A stretch of DNA of 64,000 nucleotides, taken from Paramacrobiotus metropolitanus. Its lineage: Eukaryota > Tardigrada > Eutardigrada > Parachela > Macrobiotidae. The translations under genes and the position numbers were made by a program. How positions within the stretch are numbered: position 1 is the first letter of the stretch; each line of letters starts with the position of its first letter. The notes beneath the pieces are model-generated. The model was not told the origin of the DNA and did not search any database. It was given only the letters and a program-made list of their open reading frames with translations. The DNA is taken from positions 744,001 to 808,000 of the forward strand of contig NW_026570269.1 of NCBI RefSeq assembly GCF_019649055.1, in the 5' to 3' direction. Positions 48,970-60,746 of this stretch are shown here, piece after piece.

Positions 48970-49246
48970 GTTTGTACACACGTGCGGATAAACAAGCAAA
49001 TGCTGGCATTGGCAACTATTAAAGTCGCGCGATGCTGTCTCGCAGTCCATGTATATTTTTCAAAGTGCTTTTATATTTTGTCAGAGCTGATGCTCACAGT
49101 TTCCAAATCCGAATCCAAAAACCTTAACCTTCTCTTTCATTTTAATTGAGATTTGTTTAAAAAGATTACATACAAGTAATATGAGCTGCTTAACTGCTGC
49201 AGACAATTTATTTACAACGATAGCGTACCAGCAATATTGTCATTTA

Positions 49247-50185
49247 TGGGACACAAATATAAATATGCAAACCAAGAAAAGCACTTTTGTCCACGTCACA
49301 GGCAAAACGGAACCAGCCAATAAACCGTTGCCCATCTTCGTTGCGTAATTTATGCGCACTTTCTAGCTTTGTGATCCTTTTTCAAAACTGCATTTTACTT
49401 TACTGTAGCTTGTAAGCATATTACTGCGGTCTGTAACAAAAATCTTCCCAACGCATTTAATGTAGCTCCCTTCAAGCACGGTATTAATAAATTAAAATGT
49501 TAATTAAAATGTGTGAAAACTACAGCTCTTTTAGTTTTTCGTTTGTCAAAATCTCAAATTCGAGCAATTATGCGGGCCACGGCAGTGGGTTTCTCTCCGT
49601 CGCTTTTAGAACCAATCCCTGCCTCGTGATGTTTACCAAATTTAAATGACTTCCATCTACCAAAATCAGCTGCTCTGCCGCCATTTAACTAAAACTTGGT
49701 CTTTATGTTTCGACCAGTTTATGTATTTTCTTCAGACCGAACTGTGATCACCGTAGGAACAGGGTAGGAACAGGCACAGGTTCAGGTACTGATGGCTCGG
49801 AGACGAAGAGCAGAACATGATTAGTTCAGAAACAAGACGGAGTTACAGACTACCGTACTTATGGTTAGGTGCTAAACAAAACTATTTCAAACATAACAGC
49901 ACTAGTATGCGAAAGGAACATCACGGAAAACGTGAGGAACCTGCTGATAAGCCTCCTGATCTTAACACATTTCTGTACGATGTACGTTCAAATAAGCTGC
50001 TTATTTGAGTTGCCATCTCAAAAAAACTACTCTGGAGTAGTTTCTTTATTTTGCTTATTCTGGGCGGGATATGCAAGTTCTGCATATTTGCGTCACGCAA
50101 AATGGACCAACTGCCGTAAAGGGGAGGTCGTTGTGACGTGAACAAAAGTGCTTATCTGGGTTTGCATATTTATATTTGTGTCCCA
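49247..50185. mobile_element. Mariner-like non-autonomous element (939 bp)
   Basis: The left arm begins TGGGACACAAATATAAATAT (49247 onward) and the right arm, reverse-complemented, begins the same. The arms match over about 50 bp with a few changes (GCAAACC, AGCACTTTTGT and CACGTCACA are shared). TA lies outside both tips (49245-49246 and 50186-50187), as for Tc1/mariner insertions. Frames inside show no transposase motif, so it is non-autonomous or very decayed. Confidence 0.82.
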
Positions 50186-50283
50186 TAATTCTTATCGGCG
50201 TATATGAACACTTTTCAGCGCAGTAGCAAATTACTTCGGTAACGCAAAGAAATTACAGCAGAAACTACACGAAAAACTGGCGA

Positions 50284-50881
50284 TTACTTAAGATCGAATA
50301 TCTCTTCCCCGTTGCATCCGCTTTTATTGCAATTGCATACAGTGACTTTTGCTCCTGTTACTTCTGAAAAGCGCATACATTAAAATTTAATGGCTTAGAT
50401 GCATATGCTTTGAACTAACGGAAAGAAACTATCATGACGTCGTAGTGCTCACCTGTTTCCTTGCACTCATCATCGCCAACCGAAACGTTTGCTATACCAC
50501 GATATTTCCCGCAACCCCGAGATGCTGCTTGACCTACAACAAGACAATTTTTCCGATTTACAAGTTAGAAGCAATATCACTCTACTCACGATTCGCGGCA
50601 TTTACTGACTTACCGCTGCCAACTTTCGTAACAGATTTCCAACAAAATGTTTCGTTATCCGCGCTACATGTTTGTTTCATGTCGGCCCCTGGTTTCAGGC
50701 ATTGCGGCTGGTCGGCAGAGCAAATGTAGCACTCCATCGTACCCGCAGCGCCAGCGTCCAGAATGGCTGAAAATGTGTATTGTACTTAAAACGTTTCTGC
50801 AACATCAATTTTGTTTTACATTATCTTACCAGTGACGGAAGCCAGAACTACTATACCAAGTATAATACCGCATTTTGCCAT
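50284..50881 (-). CDS. Secreted Ly6/uPAR (three-finger fold) protein
   Basis: Four short exons: 50881-50830, 50766-50614, 50533-50453 and 50363-50284, all joined in phase 1, 121 residues. The start MAKCGIILGIVVLASVT is a signal peptide. The mature part opens with MECYICSADQPQC and continues KQTCSADNETFCWK, SRGCGKY and DDECKE, and ends VCNCNKSGCNG. That gives ten cysteines in the C-x-x-C opening and C-N-C-x-x-x-x-C-N closing arrangement of the LU domain. In this family such proteins act as GPI-anchored receptors or secreted modulators. No hydrophobic tail follows CNG here (it ends EEIFDLK), so it is likely secreted. It is compact, with introns of 63-89 bp. Confidence 0.88.
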
Positions 50882-52573
50882 ATTTGAGCAAATTAAGAAA
50901 ATCTGAGAAACTTAAAGTACAAACTTAGGCGCGCAAAGACAAAAAACCCAAAGAATAACCGCACAGATAAGTATTGCTTGCTAAAGTGTAAACGGTTTAA
51001 TCAACAAGTTTTGAAGTACTTTTTGATGTCAACGATTGCGCTATTATCGTACTATTATCGTACACTATGGAGGCAAAATTTTCTTGTCGGGGCCTGAGAA
51101 GAAATTTCCATTAAAGTTTGATATCCTGAACGATCCAATCTGTTTGTAGGCAGTCTTTTCTGAGAGCGAAATTTCGCCAGCCATATATAGAGGAGATCGG
51201 GAGTTTCCATGATTTGGTTTCTTACAACAAAACCGCAGCTTAATAGTTAATGTTTTAGATCTGTCGCTTTGTCAGTTATACTACAGAGCTGTAGCTGGGC
51301 GCCTTGAAATTAGTGTGCATATCACAAGCAAAAGGCAAGATTTTCCAAGATTGTCCGTGTAAAGTCCGTTGCACTTCTGCCAATTCGCCGTGCATCTTTT
51401 AGCGTTTTAGAAAGAAAGCGTTTTAGCGACGCCTGCTGCTTTACAATTTGCATTACAGTACGTATTTTAGTGACGTTAGAACCGTGCGGGCTTGTCTTAT
51501 GCATTTTTAATTAATGCATGTAAAGAATGACCTTCGCGTGGCTCAAAAGCATTGACTTGTGAGCTTTAAAAAAAACTATGCACTGATTTTCTTGGGTTTA
51601 GACGATTGGCTACTATAAGTAAAATTTTTACATTTTACTAGCAGACCCCGCGCAAATTGCGCGTAGTAATTAATGCGATGGACAAATCATAACCCACTGC
51701 AAAAATTAAGACTACATGCAGTACAGGTTTTATAGACGAAGCCGTCAAAGCGTAAAATTTCATAATACACCAAAGTCCACAACATGAAATGAAACATGAA
51801 AATTAATGTGAAATTTTCCTCCCAAAGGCGGATAAATTTGCTCACAACGCGTACCAGAAAATTTATATTAAAATAATGTTATAAATTTTTGGCTGGAGAT
51901 CATATCTTCGCATTAAATCTCATAAAGTTAAATCCCTATGTGTCAAATCCCTATATAGGCTGCGTTGAGTCGTCGGAACCAACAAAGACTTCCGCCTAGT
52001 TCAGCAAACCGTTTGAAATTTAAAAAAAATTGCGTGCGACTGCACTATGATTCCGGTACGATTATGTGCACGGTTTGCTAATGTTCCGACTAAAGACGTC
52101 AAGCAAAAATTCTTGCAGATTGTGTACTGTAATCCAATAGAATTATCCCCAATGTATCGCAAAGCCAGCATATTCTGAACCACACGATTTCAACCTGACA
52201 TCTCTTCTGCCGCTGGAAAATCCGCGCTAGGCACCAGGGACAAGCAGGTTTTTTTTAAAAATGAGTTTATGTGACATGAAGATGAGCCAAAATATTAAGG
52301 CTTTTGTTTGACAGTGAAGCACAAATACTAATGTACGTAAACGTAAACAGTACCCGACATATAAGAAATCCAGTTCCGGTTTAGTTGTGCAAATTGTTTT
52401 TGGCGAAATACAAAATTAATACTATTGGGGAAACCCAAAGTCCCGTAACCAACATTTGTCATACTTTTTAACATTGAATGTTTGTTTAACAGAATATTAA
52501 CTTTTCTGGACAGCTTTGGCAAATTATTTAAGCATTGTGACCTTTTGTTATATTATACTCGGCTAATTGTAAA
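50882..52573. other. Intergenic region before the Tg1-like cluster
   Basis: 1.7 kb, AT-rich. A GC hairpin-like segment (CCGCGCAAATTGCGCG, about 51647-51662) may belong to an old repeat. No coding sequence supported. Confidence 0.4.
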
Positions 52574-53186
52574 ATGTCTCGTTTGATCAAATTTCTGAAT
52601 ATTGGAGTAGGCACGCTAATCATTAGCTGCTTGAGCATCAATGCATTGACGACCCCTTTGAACGGCTCCAGAGGAAATTTAAACCTTCCTAATGTGCGAT
52701 GCTTTGTGCGCGAAAACTATCGGATTCCTCAAGCAGGAAAAATTGTGGTGGTATTTCATAACGCTGGAAACTGCACGTGCCAAGGGGCCGCGGATCAAGC
52801 CAGCATTCGACGTGGTAAATACGGAAGTAAAAAATTCCATGCCGTTTTAGTGGTTACGCACAAGCTCATACAGAAATTGTACTTATTGCACATCGCAGAA
52901 TACAAATTAGTTAAACCCACAAGTCTCATGTTAATGTTTCAAATAACAGCCAGCGATGGTAATTTGGGCGCATTAATAAATGCTTCCTAGACTACATACT
53001 CGGTTACTCAAATTGCTTCTGATTTCAGGAATCGCCGATTTTGTCCCACAGTGCATTTCCGGTGGTACCGGGTTTAACAAAACGCAGAAATGGAATTTCA
53101 TGAATCAATGGTGGTGTGTGGATCAAACTGGAAATCCCCGTACTGAACCCGCAGACATCAAGCCAGATCTCATACCGAGATGTTGA
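52574..53186 (+). CDS. Small secreted thyroglobulin-1-like protein, paralogue 1
   Basis: Two exons (52574-52826 and 53029-53186), 136 residues. A signal peptide (IGVGTLIISCLSINA) is followed by the first cysteine in VRCFVREN, then a GNCTC motif. After the phase-1 intron come FVPQC, QWWCVDQTGN and a final IPRC. The second half follows the thyroglobulin type-1 pattern (P-x-C, W-C-V-D-x-x-G, C). The Tg1 Q-C and the first C of C-W-C-V are absent. It is the most divergent of four neighbours: it has an expanded GGTGFNKTQKW loop, lacks the GW-x-NVGG motif, and lacks the second intron present in paralogues 3 and 4. A polyadenylation signal AATAAA lies at 53295. Related domains inhibit proteases or bind growth factors, but no function can be claimed here. 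Confidence 0.78.
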
Positions 53187-54378
53187 CCGCCACCACCACG
53201 ATACAGCTGAAAATGCTTGGAAGTTTAACGATGGGTTCTTTCATTTTATATTTATATATAGAATGTAAATTATATTATGTAGATAGCAAGCTTTAATAAA
53301 GCTTTGCGATAAAAAATTACTTATAACATAAACAATCTCATGATGTGATTACATATAAAAGTACTCGTCAATTTAAGTCGTTGTCTGCGTTTGACCGCAT
53401 CAGGCCGGCAGGTATAAAGGAAAAGCGCCTAAATTTGACTGAATGATAGTGAATACTACGTATATTGATTTATACTTCTTTATATCTGTAGTATAAAAAG
53501 GGTCACCTTGATATAATATAATTCACAAATTCCGCTCTTCCAAATTTCTTATTGCTGCTGCCTTCTGTAATTAGGGAAGCTGATTTTTGGCAAGAATGGA
53601 ACGTGAAACAACGTTGGATAATAACTAAATCTTGTGAGGTTTGCTTTTCAATCCTTCTAGATACTTCCGCACTTGATGGAACGTGCGTAATACTGGATCA
53701 TAAAGTATCACCGAATTTAGTGAGCAGGCTGTGGTTACTCGCACACTATCCAGAAAGGGCAGAAGGCAAATAGTTATGAATATTATTAAATTTTACTATA
53801 TTTACACTGTACTTCTATACACAGCATTCGAACAAGACAGTCAGCATATAAGTCTGCAATTGTGCGGTGATAGAAGTTTTTTATATATGGCGTGACCTTT
53901 AACGTACATTTATTGTTGATATTATAAGCACGAAAGTTTTGTTTTCCGTGTAGCGGCAATATTGCGCTGTTTTTCATTCATACATAAAACGCATGCTTCC
54001 AGTGAACAACACTTGTAAGCTGCATCATAATTTGCCTGTCAAAGCACTACTGATCTGACTAATCTGCCGAATAAGCTCAAAACCTTAGTGTTATTTCCAT
54101 ATCTTGACGCGTTCCTGGAACTTTTGACCAGTGATGATGGGTAATTATTTCTGAACCCGGAATGTATAAGAAGAAAAGCCACATAAATATTGCAAAATCA
54201 TAGAGCCGAAAATTCTATTGTGCAAAATATCGTATAAATTACTACTAAAGTGGAAGTCGGTCAAATATATACTAGAACGCATGCGATACACAACTCTAGG
54301 TCTGTGATAGTTTTGTCGGAAACTTTCCTACTGGACTCGCGGATTTCAATTTTTCATTTAGTGGATCAGCACAAAAAC
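53187..54378. other. Spacer between Tg1-like paralogues 1 and 2
   Basis: Holds the 3' end of paralogue 1 (AATAAA at 53295) and a TATAAAAAG at about 53492 that is not followed by a recognisable gene. No other feature. Confidence 0.35.
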
Positions 54379-55075
54379 ATGGAACAACAGCGCAGGATTT
54401 TAGTCATCTGTGTTGTTGGACTCTCTTTCCATGGCTTAGCAGCTGCACTCTGCTTTAGAACCGGTCTGATAACTGTGACAACCGCAAATGGACCCAGGGA
54501 GATTTCGGGATGGCAAAATGTTGGCGGCTGTACATGTGCGGAAGCTCGGGCAAGAGCTCTGAACGTCGATAAGCGGAGTAAGTGGTTTAAAACTGGCTCT
54601 CGATGTTCGTCGTCCATTAAATTTATCAAAAACAGTACCATATTACATGGAAAAAATGTATTTGTCGCAAATCAAATTGTGTGTAATCGTATGCACATAA
54701 TACGCTATATATTTTAAATGCGTTATAGTACTTAATAATTTTATCGATAGGGATTATAAAACGTCGTAATCTCTTGGATAATCATAAGCGATTGGTTGAA
54801 CCTTCAAGTTAATTTAAATGTCATGCCAAGTGAAGCGAAGATGATGATATTATTCTATTATTTCATGTATATGATTAATATCAATGCATTCACTTGCAGC
54901 GGTTGGACAACTCACGCCTAATTGCGACGACTCCAACCCCGACCGCTTCCAAGTGTACCAGCACTGGGGCGCTGTGGGATCTGCGTGGTGTGTCGATCCC
55001 GTAACGGGAAACCAGAATTCAGAAACAAGGTTCCGAGGCGTCGGTAACATTCCCTGCATGCCTTCAGCTGCATAA
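54379..55075 (+). CDS. Small secreted thyroglobulin-1-like protein, paralogue 2
   Basis: Two exons (54379-54577 and 54900-55075), 124 residues. MEQQRRILVICVVGLSF starts a signal peptide. The first cysteine is in ALCFRTGL, and the conserved block is ISGWQNVGGCTCAEARA. After the phase-1 intron the C-terminal half reads LTPNCDDSNPD, GAVGSAWCVDPVTGN and NIPC. Six cysteines remain in the mature protein, in the same order as its neighbours. Like paralogue 1 it has only one intron, so the second intron was lost or never gained. Confidence 0.82.
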
Positions 55076-56320
55076 CCACACTTCTGCTACGGAAAATCAT
55101 ACGTTGCTGCACTTGCGCGACTTTATATTGGTTCCTAAAGATCAAACGATTTTGCTTAAGAAATTCAAACAAAATCATTGATCCCGTCAGATTTTGTTGT
55201 TTGTCGAGATTAAAAGCCCATTCCTTTAGCATTAGTTTAGCTGCTTTAATTTCTTTAGCTTGCTGCCGTTGCAACCACAAAAATCGCATATTGAGTTTCC
55301 GTTGTCTCTGATTACGTCTTTGCGTGCTAATTGTTAGGATGATAATCATGTCGGTAAATAGTCAAATGAACAAGGAAAAAATTTTAAGTCCTGCTTTAAC
55401 TAATGATTACTATTCGTAATTATTTAACTAATTATTACTGGTCACACGCGTATCTCGAAATGTGCTTAAAATTGGTGCAAAATGGTAAGGTTTCATTTAG
55501 TTTAAGCGCGCACCAGGTGGAAATTACGTTCTTCCCTTGGAAAGTCAAGTTTTGAGCTTTGGGCATGTAGGAAGCATTTTTGAAGTTGTAGAGACATTAC
55601 GAAAGTTTTGATTCGTTATGACGACACTTCCATCAGAAGATGGATGTCTACCAAAAACAATTGAAAAAGATGGTAAAAGCAGTTGTAACATCTTAATTAA
55701 GCGACTAAGCTGCGCTCCGGTCTGCCAATGCACGCCAAAGTGCATTTTCATAGTTAAATTAGCGATAGTTTCCGTCAGTGCAAAATCATATAACGGAAAT
55801 GAAGTTAACATTTATTTAGCGTTCCTAAGACGCACTATATACTGCACTATAGCCGAAGCAAACCCAACCGAAGTGTTAGAAAACTATACGAGCTTAATTA
55901 ATTAACAACAACATTAACAATATTACGAACAATTATATGAGGCAACACTACACAAACTACCTTATAATTTTGGACTAAGAAGATAATAAACGTATTAAGA
56001 TTTATTTACAACAACTTTAAAAATACAAGAAGCTAGTAAGAAGTATTATTTTGTTTGCGTATTTGAACCGTCCACATACAACTGTATTTCGGTAATTCTA
56101 TCACCAAACCACATTATTATATAATGTCCAGGCATCGGTTAATTATAATTGGCGGCTATCTGCTGCTGCCAGCCAGTTACAACAACTGGCTACAGTTGTA
56201 AGCAGTATTGTGTAACGCTTTTTTAAGCCCCCGAGGAGAATGACGACTGCATATACACGTAAAAGAATTATTGAGAATTTTACATCCAAAATTCTGTACG
56301 ATCCCATACGAATTTCAAAA
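55076..56320. other. Spacer between Tg1-like paralogues 2 and 3
   Basis: AT-rich. A plus-strand frame at 55618-55905 contains several cysteines (SAPVCQC region) but has no signal peptide, no splice partner and no known domain. Confidence 0.35.
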
Positions 56321-57129
56321 ATGGCGAACACCAAATTCCTGGTCGCTAGTGTTTTGTTCTGCCTCTGTATCGAGGCCATATTGGCCAAGCCGCCCAAGAC
56401 ATGCATGGACCAGGGAGACGTTTTTGTGGCCGGTTCCAACAAGAGAATCCAAGGATGGACGAACGTCGGCGGCTGCACATGCGAGAGAGCCAGGAAGGAG
56501 GCTGATAAGCCAGGAAGTAAGAATTCTTAATTTTCCATTCTAGGAGCCCGTAAATTAACGCTGTGCACTGTTGAACCGTAAGGCGGCAGTTTGCATTCGA
56601 CAATCTACCGTTAAATTAAAGCTTGTGCATCTACCTAGATGTAATGTGATTCGGATCTGTACACACGTAAACACTGCCAAATAATAGGTTTTCGAGCTTC
56701 GTTATGACTGTTAAGAGCGCAAACTGTTCACAGGATTTAAGCACAAGCGGTAGTGCAACCTTTATTGTACATAATCATTTTCTATACTCTACTCGTAGGG
56801 ATTGGAGGGTACATTCCCCAGTGCGACGCAAGTGGCAAATTTCAACGTCGGCAAGGTTGGGGTAGTACCGGCAGTTCATGGTGAGCAAGAGTTGTCCTAC
56901 ATGTACAAAAACGTTTTAGGGTATTATGATTTGATCGGGAGTATGGTTTAAAAATGAACTGAAAAAGTGCTCCACAATAACTAAACAAATCCTTCAGAGG
57001 TATGATACTCGAACATAACGTAAGTATTAAAACTGCGTTGTCTTGTGCAGGTGTGTGGACGATCGCGGAAACCAAATCTCGGAAGTGAAACCACCGGGAC
57101 GAAGCTCCAACGTCAAACTGAACTGCTAA
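56321..57129 (+). CDS. Small secreted thyroglobulin-1-like protein, paralogue 3
   Basis: Three exons (56321-56516, 56799-56880 and 57051-57129), 118 residues. Signal peptide MANTKFLVASVLFCLC to ILA. The mature protein has CMDQGDVFVAGSN, IQGWTNVGGCTCERAR, GGYIPQCDASGKFQRRQGWG, SSWCVDDRGNQISE and a final LNC. Intron 1 is phase 1 before the GGY motif. Intron 2 is phase 2 and splits the Trp codon of WCVD. Six cysteines, with a Tg1-like second half: where Tg1 has Q-C this protein has Q-G-W, and where Tg1 has C-W-C it has S-W-C. It is very close to paralogue 4, indicating a recent duplication. Confidence 0.87.
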
Positions 57130-58704
57130 ACTACAAATGCATATTTTGCTGTAATGCGAACCTGTCTTCGTAAGGCGTGTTCTATATGCAACCTTTTGCA
57201 CTCTCGATGCTTCCGAATTGCTTGCCCGGTAGCTTGTAAATTTCTGAACTTCGAGTGCTTGACGTGCCGCGTATAAAATTTACGACAGCGTAAGTTAATT
57301 CGTGTACAATGTTAATTCGTTAATTCGTATACAAAAACAGTTTTACAAAAACAACAAAAGCTCATTTAACGCCGCCACCTCTTCCATTGTTCCGAGTGGG
57401 AAGCGGCATTGCCTCGCTGAATTTCACGCGACAAACGTCGGCGTGGAAATTCCTGAAAGCGAGGTTCACCCGTATGCATCTGGATTCCGAAATCGCTTGC
57501 CGATTTCTTTCACTAAGGCGGTGGCCGACTTTCTGAGCTTCCGACGCAAGAAGTGAAGTTGCCAATGATTTACCAAGTAACATCTACATACGCGGAGTTC
57601 AGAGAATTCCCGACCATGAAGGGCAATCATTTACTTCGAAATTAAAACATTTTGTGTTTGCGGTTTTAGTTATTTGACCTCACAGAACTTTTCAAAGAAG
57701 CACGACAACGTGCAACACAATAAATACTCTTATCGTTCCTGTTCTAAGTATTCTTAAGTACTGTATTTGCAATTACTGTAGTCTTGTGTTATCACTATTG
57801 CTGCCCATCATAAATAAATTAGTACGAGTAGTACTGCGCAGAAATATTTACATGATGGGCATAAATACTCACAAACAAATGCATACTGTCATAATATATT
57901 ACCAGTCGATTGTGCATGCCTCAAAACACTCAACTGCGTCTGCAACCACGGCCATATACAGCAACTACATACATAAACACTTCAGCGAAAACATTGGCTT
58001 TGCTGTGGAGGGGTTCGTAGCATAGATCCAGGAATTAAATACTTATAAACTGCGACAACTAAATAGTAGCGTAGCCTACGTAAGCAGTTCTCTGTACTGT
58101 AGATATATTCTAGGTCTTATAAGTTATAACATATCTGTTAACTTACTACTGACATCTGACAGTGTCTCTCTGTGGTAATTTTAAAAGAGTTTTCCAAAAT
58201 CGTGGAAACCTATGTTTGCAGTGGTTACTCGCTACAGAAGCACAACCGTTACAATAATATTTAATTATTTCTACCTCGAATATTCTGGCGATATTTTTAT
58301 TGTAATTTCAGACAATCAGTGGCATATCTGATGCGTATTTGGATTTGGTGGAATTCTGTGTGCAACGGTGAGTAATCTCAGAAATCTTGACCTTTGCAAT
58401 GTCGCATATCGACAGTATCAAGTACTATATATCAACAAACATTTCGTTTGTGTGTACGAAGATACCTGGAGCGCTTTTCTCTGCCAGTTAACCTGAACGG
58501 TAGTTTTCGAGGATTTTGCAGATGTTGAGCCGCGATAATAAGACTTCACTGCAGCTAGATTAAAACTTAACTGATAAAATTGACGGCTTTCCCACAATTG
58601 TACAGAGCCAGTATATATATCGGGAAACCGTTTCCTGTATAATTACTAAATTCTGTTGCAGACTTGCAGTGTCCCATTTCTTATTTTCAAAATACACCAC
58701 AGAA
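57130..58704. other. Spacer between Tg1-like paralogues 3 and 4
   Basis: A GC-richer open segment at about 57362-57556 (VEIPESEVHPYASG to a stop) looks coding-like but has no start or partner exon. AATAAA at 57720. TATATATA near 58611 is a plausible promoter for paralogue 4, about 90 bp before its ATG. Confidence 0.35.
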
Positions 58705-59312
58705 ATGGCGTGTCTTAAGCTGATCCTTAGCCTTGCCCTTGTCTTTTGTTTACTTGACCACATTGTCTGCGAAGAAAAGAAATGCTTGGAAAGGGCGGAT
58801 ATCACCGTGGCGGGTAGTAATAACAAAATCCAAGGATGGAAGAACGTCGGCGGCTGCACGTGCACGGAGGCTCGTAACTTAGTCAACAAACCCGGAAGTG
58901 AGCAGTGTGCCAGTGACCAACCGACTGATGATAAAAATGTAAATTTTAATCTGTTTTTACATAATGTCATTGTGTCCGCAGGGATCGGAGGCTATGTCCC
59001 TCAATGCGACGAACACGGTAAATTCCATCGCCGACAAGGGTGGGGTGGTGTCGGGTCTGAATGGTACGTGCAGGCTTTTTAATGAAAGTGTTTCTCTGCC
59101 CAAATTATTTGAATCTGACATGCGAGCGTTTCCTTGGATCAGTTGCATTATAAAAAGTACTTTGCATTATAAAAAGTACTAGCTTACCACTGTTAGCTAC
59201 GAGTATTATCAGTATTTTCGCATTGTGGGATTTTTGCAGGTGTGTGGATGAGCACGGCCACCAGATTTCCGAAACCAATTTCCGTGGTAGCCATCCGAAC
59301 CTCAACTGCTGA
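58705..59312 (+). CDS. Small secreted thyroglobulin-1-like protein, paralogue 4
   Basis: Three exons (58705-58897, 58982-59063 and 59240-59312), 115 residues. MACLKLILSLALVFCLL to CEE is a signal peptide. Mature motifs: KKCLERADITVAGSN, IQGWKNVGGCTCTEAR, GGYVPQCDEHGKFHRRQGWG, SEWCVDEHGHQISE and LNC. Intron positions and phases are identical to paralogue 3, and the spacing of all six cysteines is the same. A TATA-like box lies about 90 bp upstream. It is the last member seen in the tandem group. Confidence 0.87.
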
Positions 59313-60746
59313 GTGCCGATCCCGATCAGTCTTCATGATCCCACAACAGAAACGAAGATTCACACCTTTTTCTGTCTGAACTACAGCTGTTCTAAGTTCA
59401 CATTAAGTAATAATGCAAAAATTTGATGTTTGTTTTGAATTGTTGACATCGCAATGCAGCAGCTGCCCACTCTGATGTGCACTCCGAAATTATTCACAGG
59501 TATCCTAACACCTGGTAACTGTTACGAATGAGTACTGGAAGAAAAACGACGGAAAACCGGAATTTATAGCTGATTTCGTTCCATTCGTACCGCTTAATAA
59601 TTTGAAAACTGAAAACACAAACAAATGACAAGGTTTTCGTGTTGTGCTGTTGTGTGTGTTGCATCTGCAGTGTATATTTTGTGTTCACTGAAATTTGAAA
59701 TAACCATAAATGTGCCGGCGAATTGAGGCGAAAGAACCACTTCATGGCGGGCAATACCTCAGCGACGGCTTGACCTAACCCAATCCAAAAAGCTAATGGT
59801 AAGCCCCGCACAAAAGCATTGCGTCCGCCCTGTGGCGACAGCAGTATACCAACATTGAATCCGCAAGTAAAATTTTGAGTTCTGCAAAATGCCATTTTAA
59901 AACCGATAATTTACAGGAGGTTTTCTGCATTTTTATGGCCTTGTAGAATTCGATTAATATTGTTGGATTTCCCAGTATTTGTTATACAAAAACCGTTTGC
60001 GGGTTATATTTATAATATTAGGGCTTTTTTGAAAGACCACGATGTAGAACTCGTGAAAAACAAAGCCTTGTTATGGTATCCAAGAGCAAGTAGTAGTTCT
60101 CATAGCCAGACGCATGTACGCGCGCTCAGGTTTGCGCGCGAGCTAGCACCATGACGAGCCTTTTCCAACATCGTCATTCTTCCTTTCACTTCCTCTGACT
60201 TTGTGCTTCATGATGATCCACTTACCATATAACTCTGCCAATCATTCATTTGGGAAAAAACTTGGATTTCCAGGAACTACGTTAAACTGCTGACTCAATT
60301 TTCTTTAACCCGGACGATTGCCATCAGGTAAAACTGACTATACTAATTGTTATCGGTTAAACCTCATACTGGAAAATTTATTTTAATTTTTCTAAGTGTT
60401 TAGAATAAATGTTTTGTTTATTTTTGCAAAAACAATTGCACATTCAGTGAAATTATGAATAACTACGTATGTGAAATTAGGCAGTTTCATGCGGAGACCA
60501 CCCTCTTTTTTTGATTGGTCAAGCATATTTCAGCTCGTTCATTTCTGTTCACTGGCAATGTCAGTGAACAAGCAGCTTGCCGTTGCAAGGTTTAAGTCAG
60601 TTGATCAGTTTTGAACTTTTTTAGCTACGTCCGCCATTTTTGCAGGTCTCCAAAATATTTCACACACTTATTCCAGGATTTTCTTTCAAAACGTTGGGTT
60701 TTTTAAAACAGTTATTTTAATAAGGCAGTAGAACAACACTTTAAAC
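59313..60746. other. Intergenic region after the Tg1-like cluster
   Basis: A 133-codon minus-strand frame (59494-59895, starting MAFCRTQNFTCGFN) begins with a good ATG but has no recognisable domain. I leave it as a doubtful ORF. Confidence 0.3.

Noticed and set aside
51640-51900. Possible old interspersed repeat starting with a GC hairpin
   Set aside because: No inverted ends, target duplication or coding remnant could be found by eye.
53492-53773. TATA-like box followed by a 73-codon ORF as an extra Tg1-like gene
   Set aside because: The ORF has no signal peptide and none of the family motifs.
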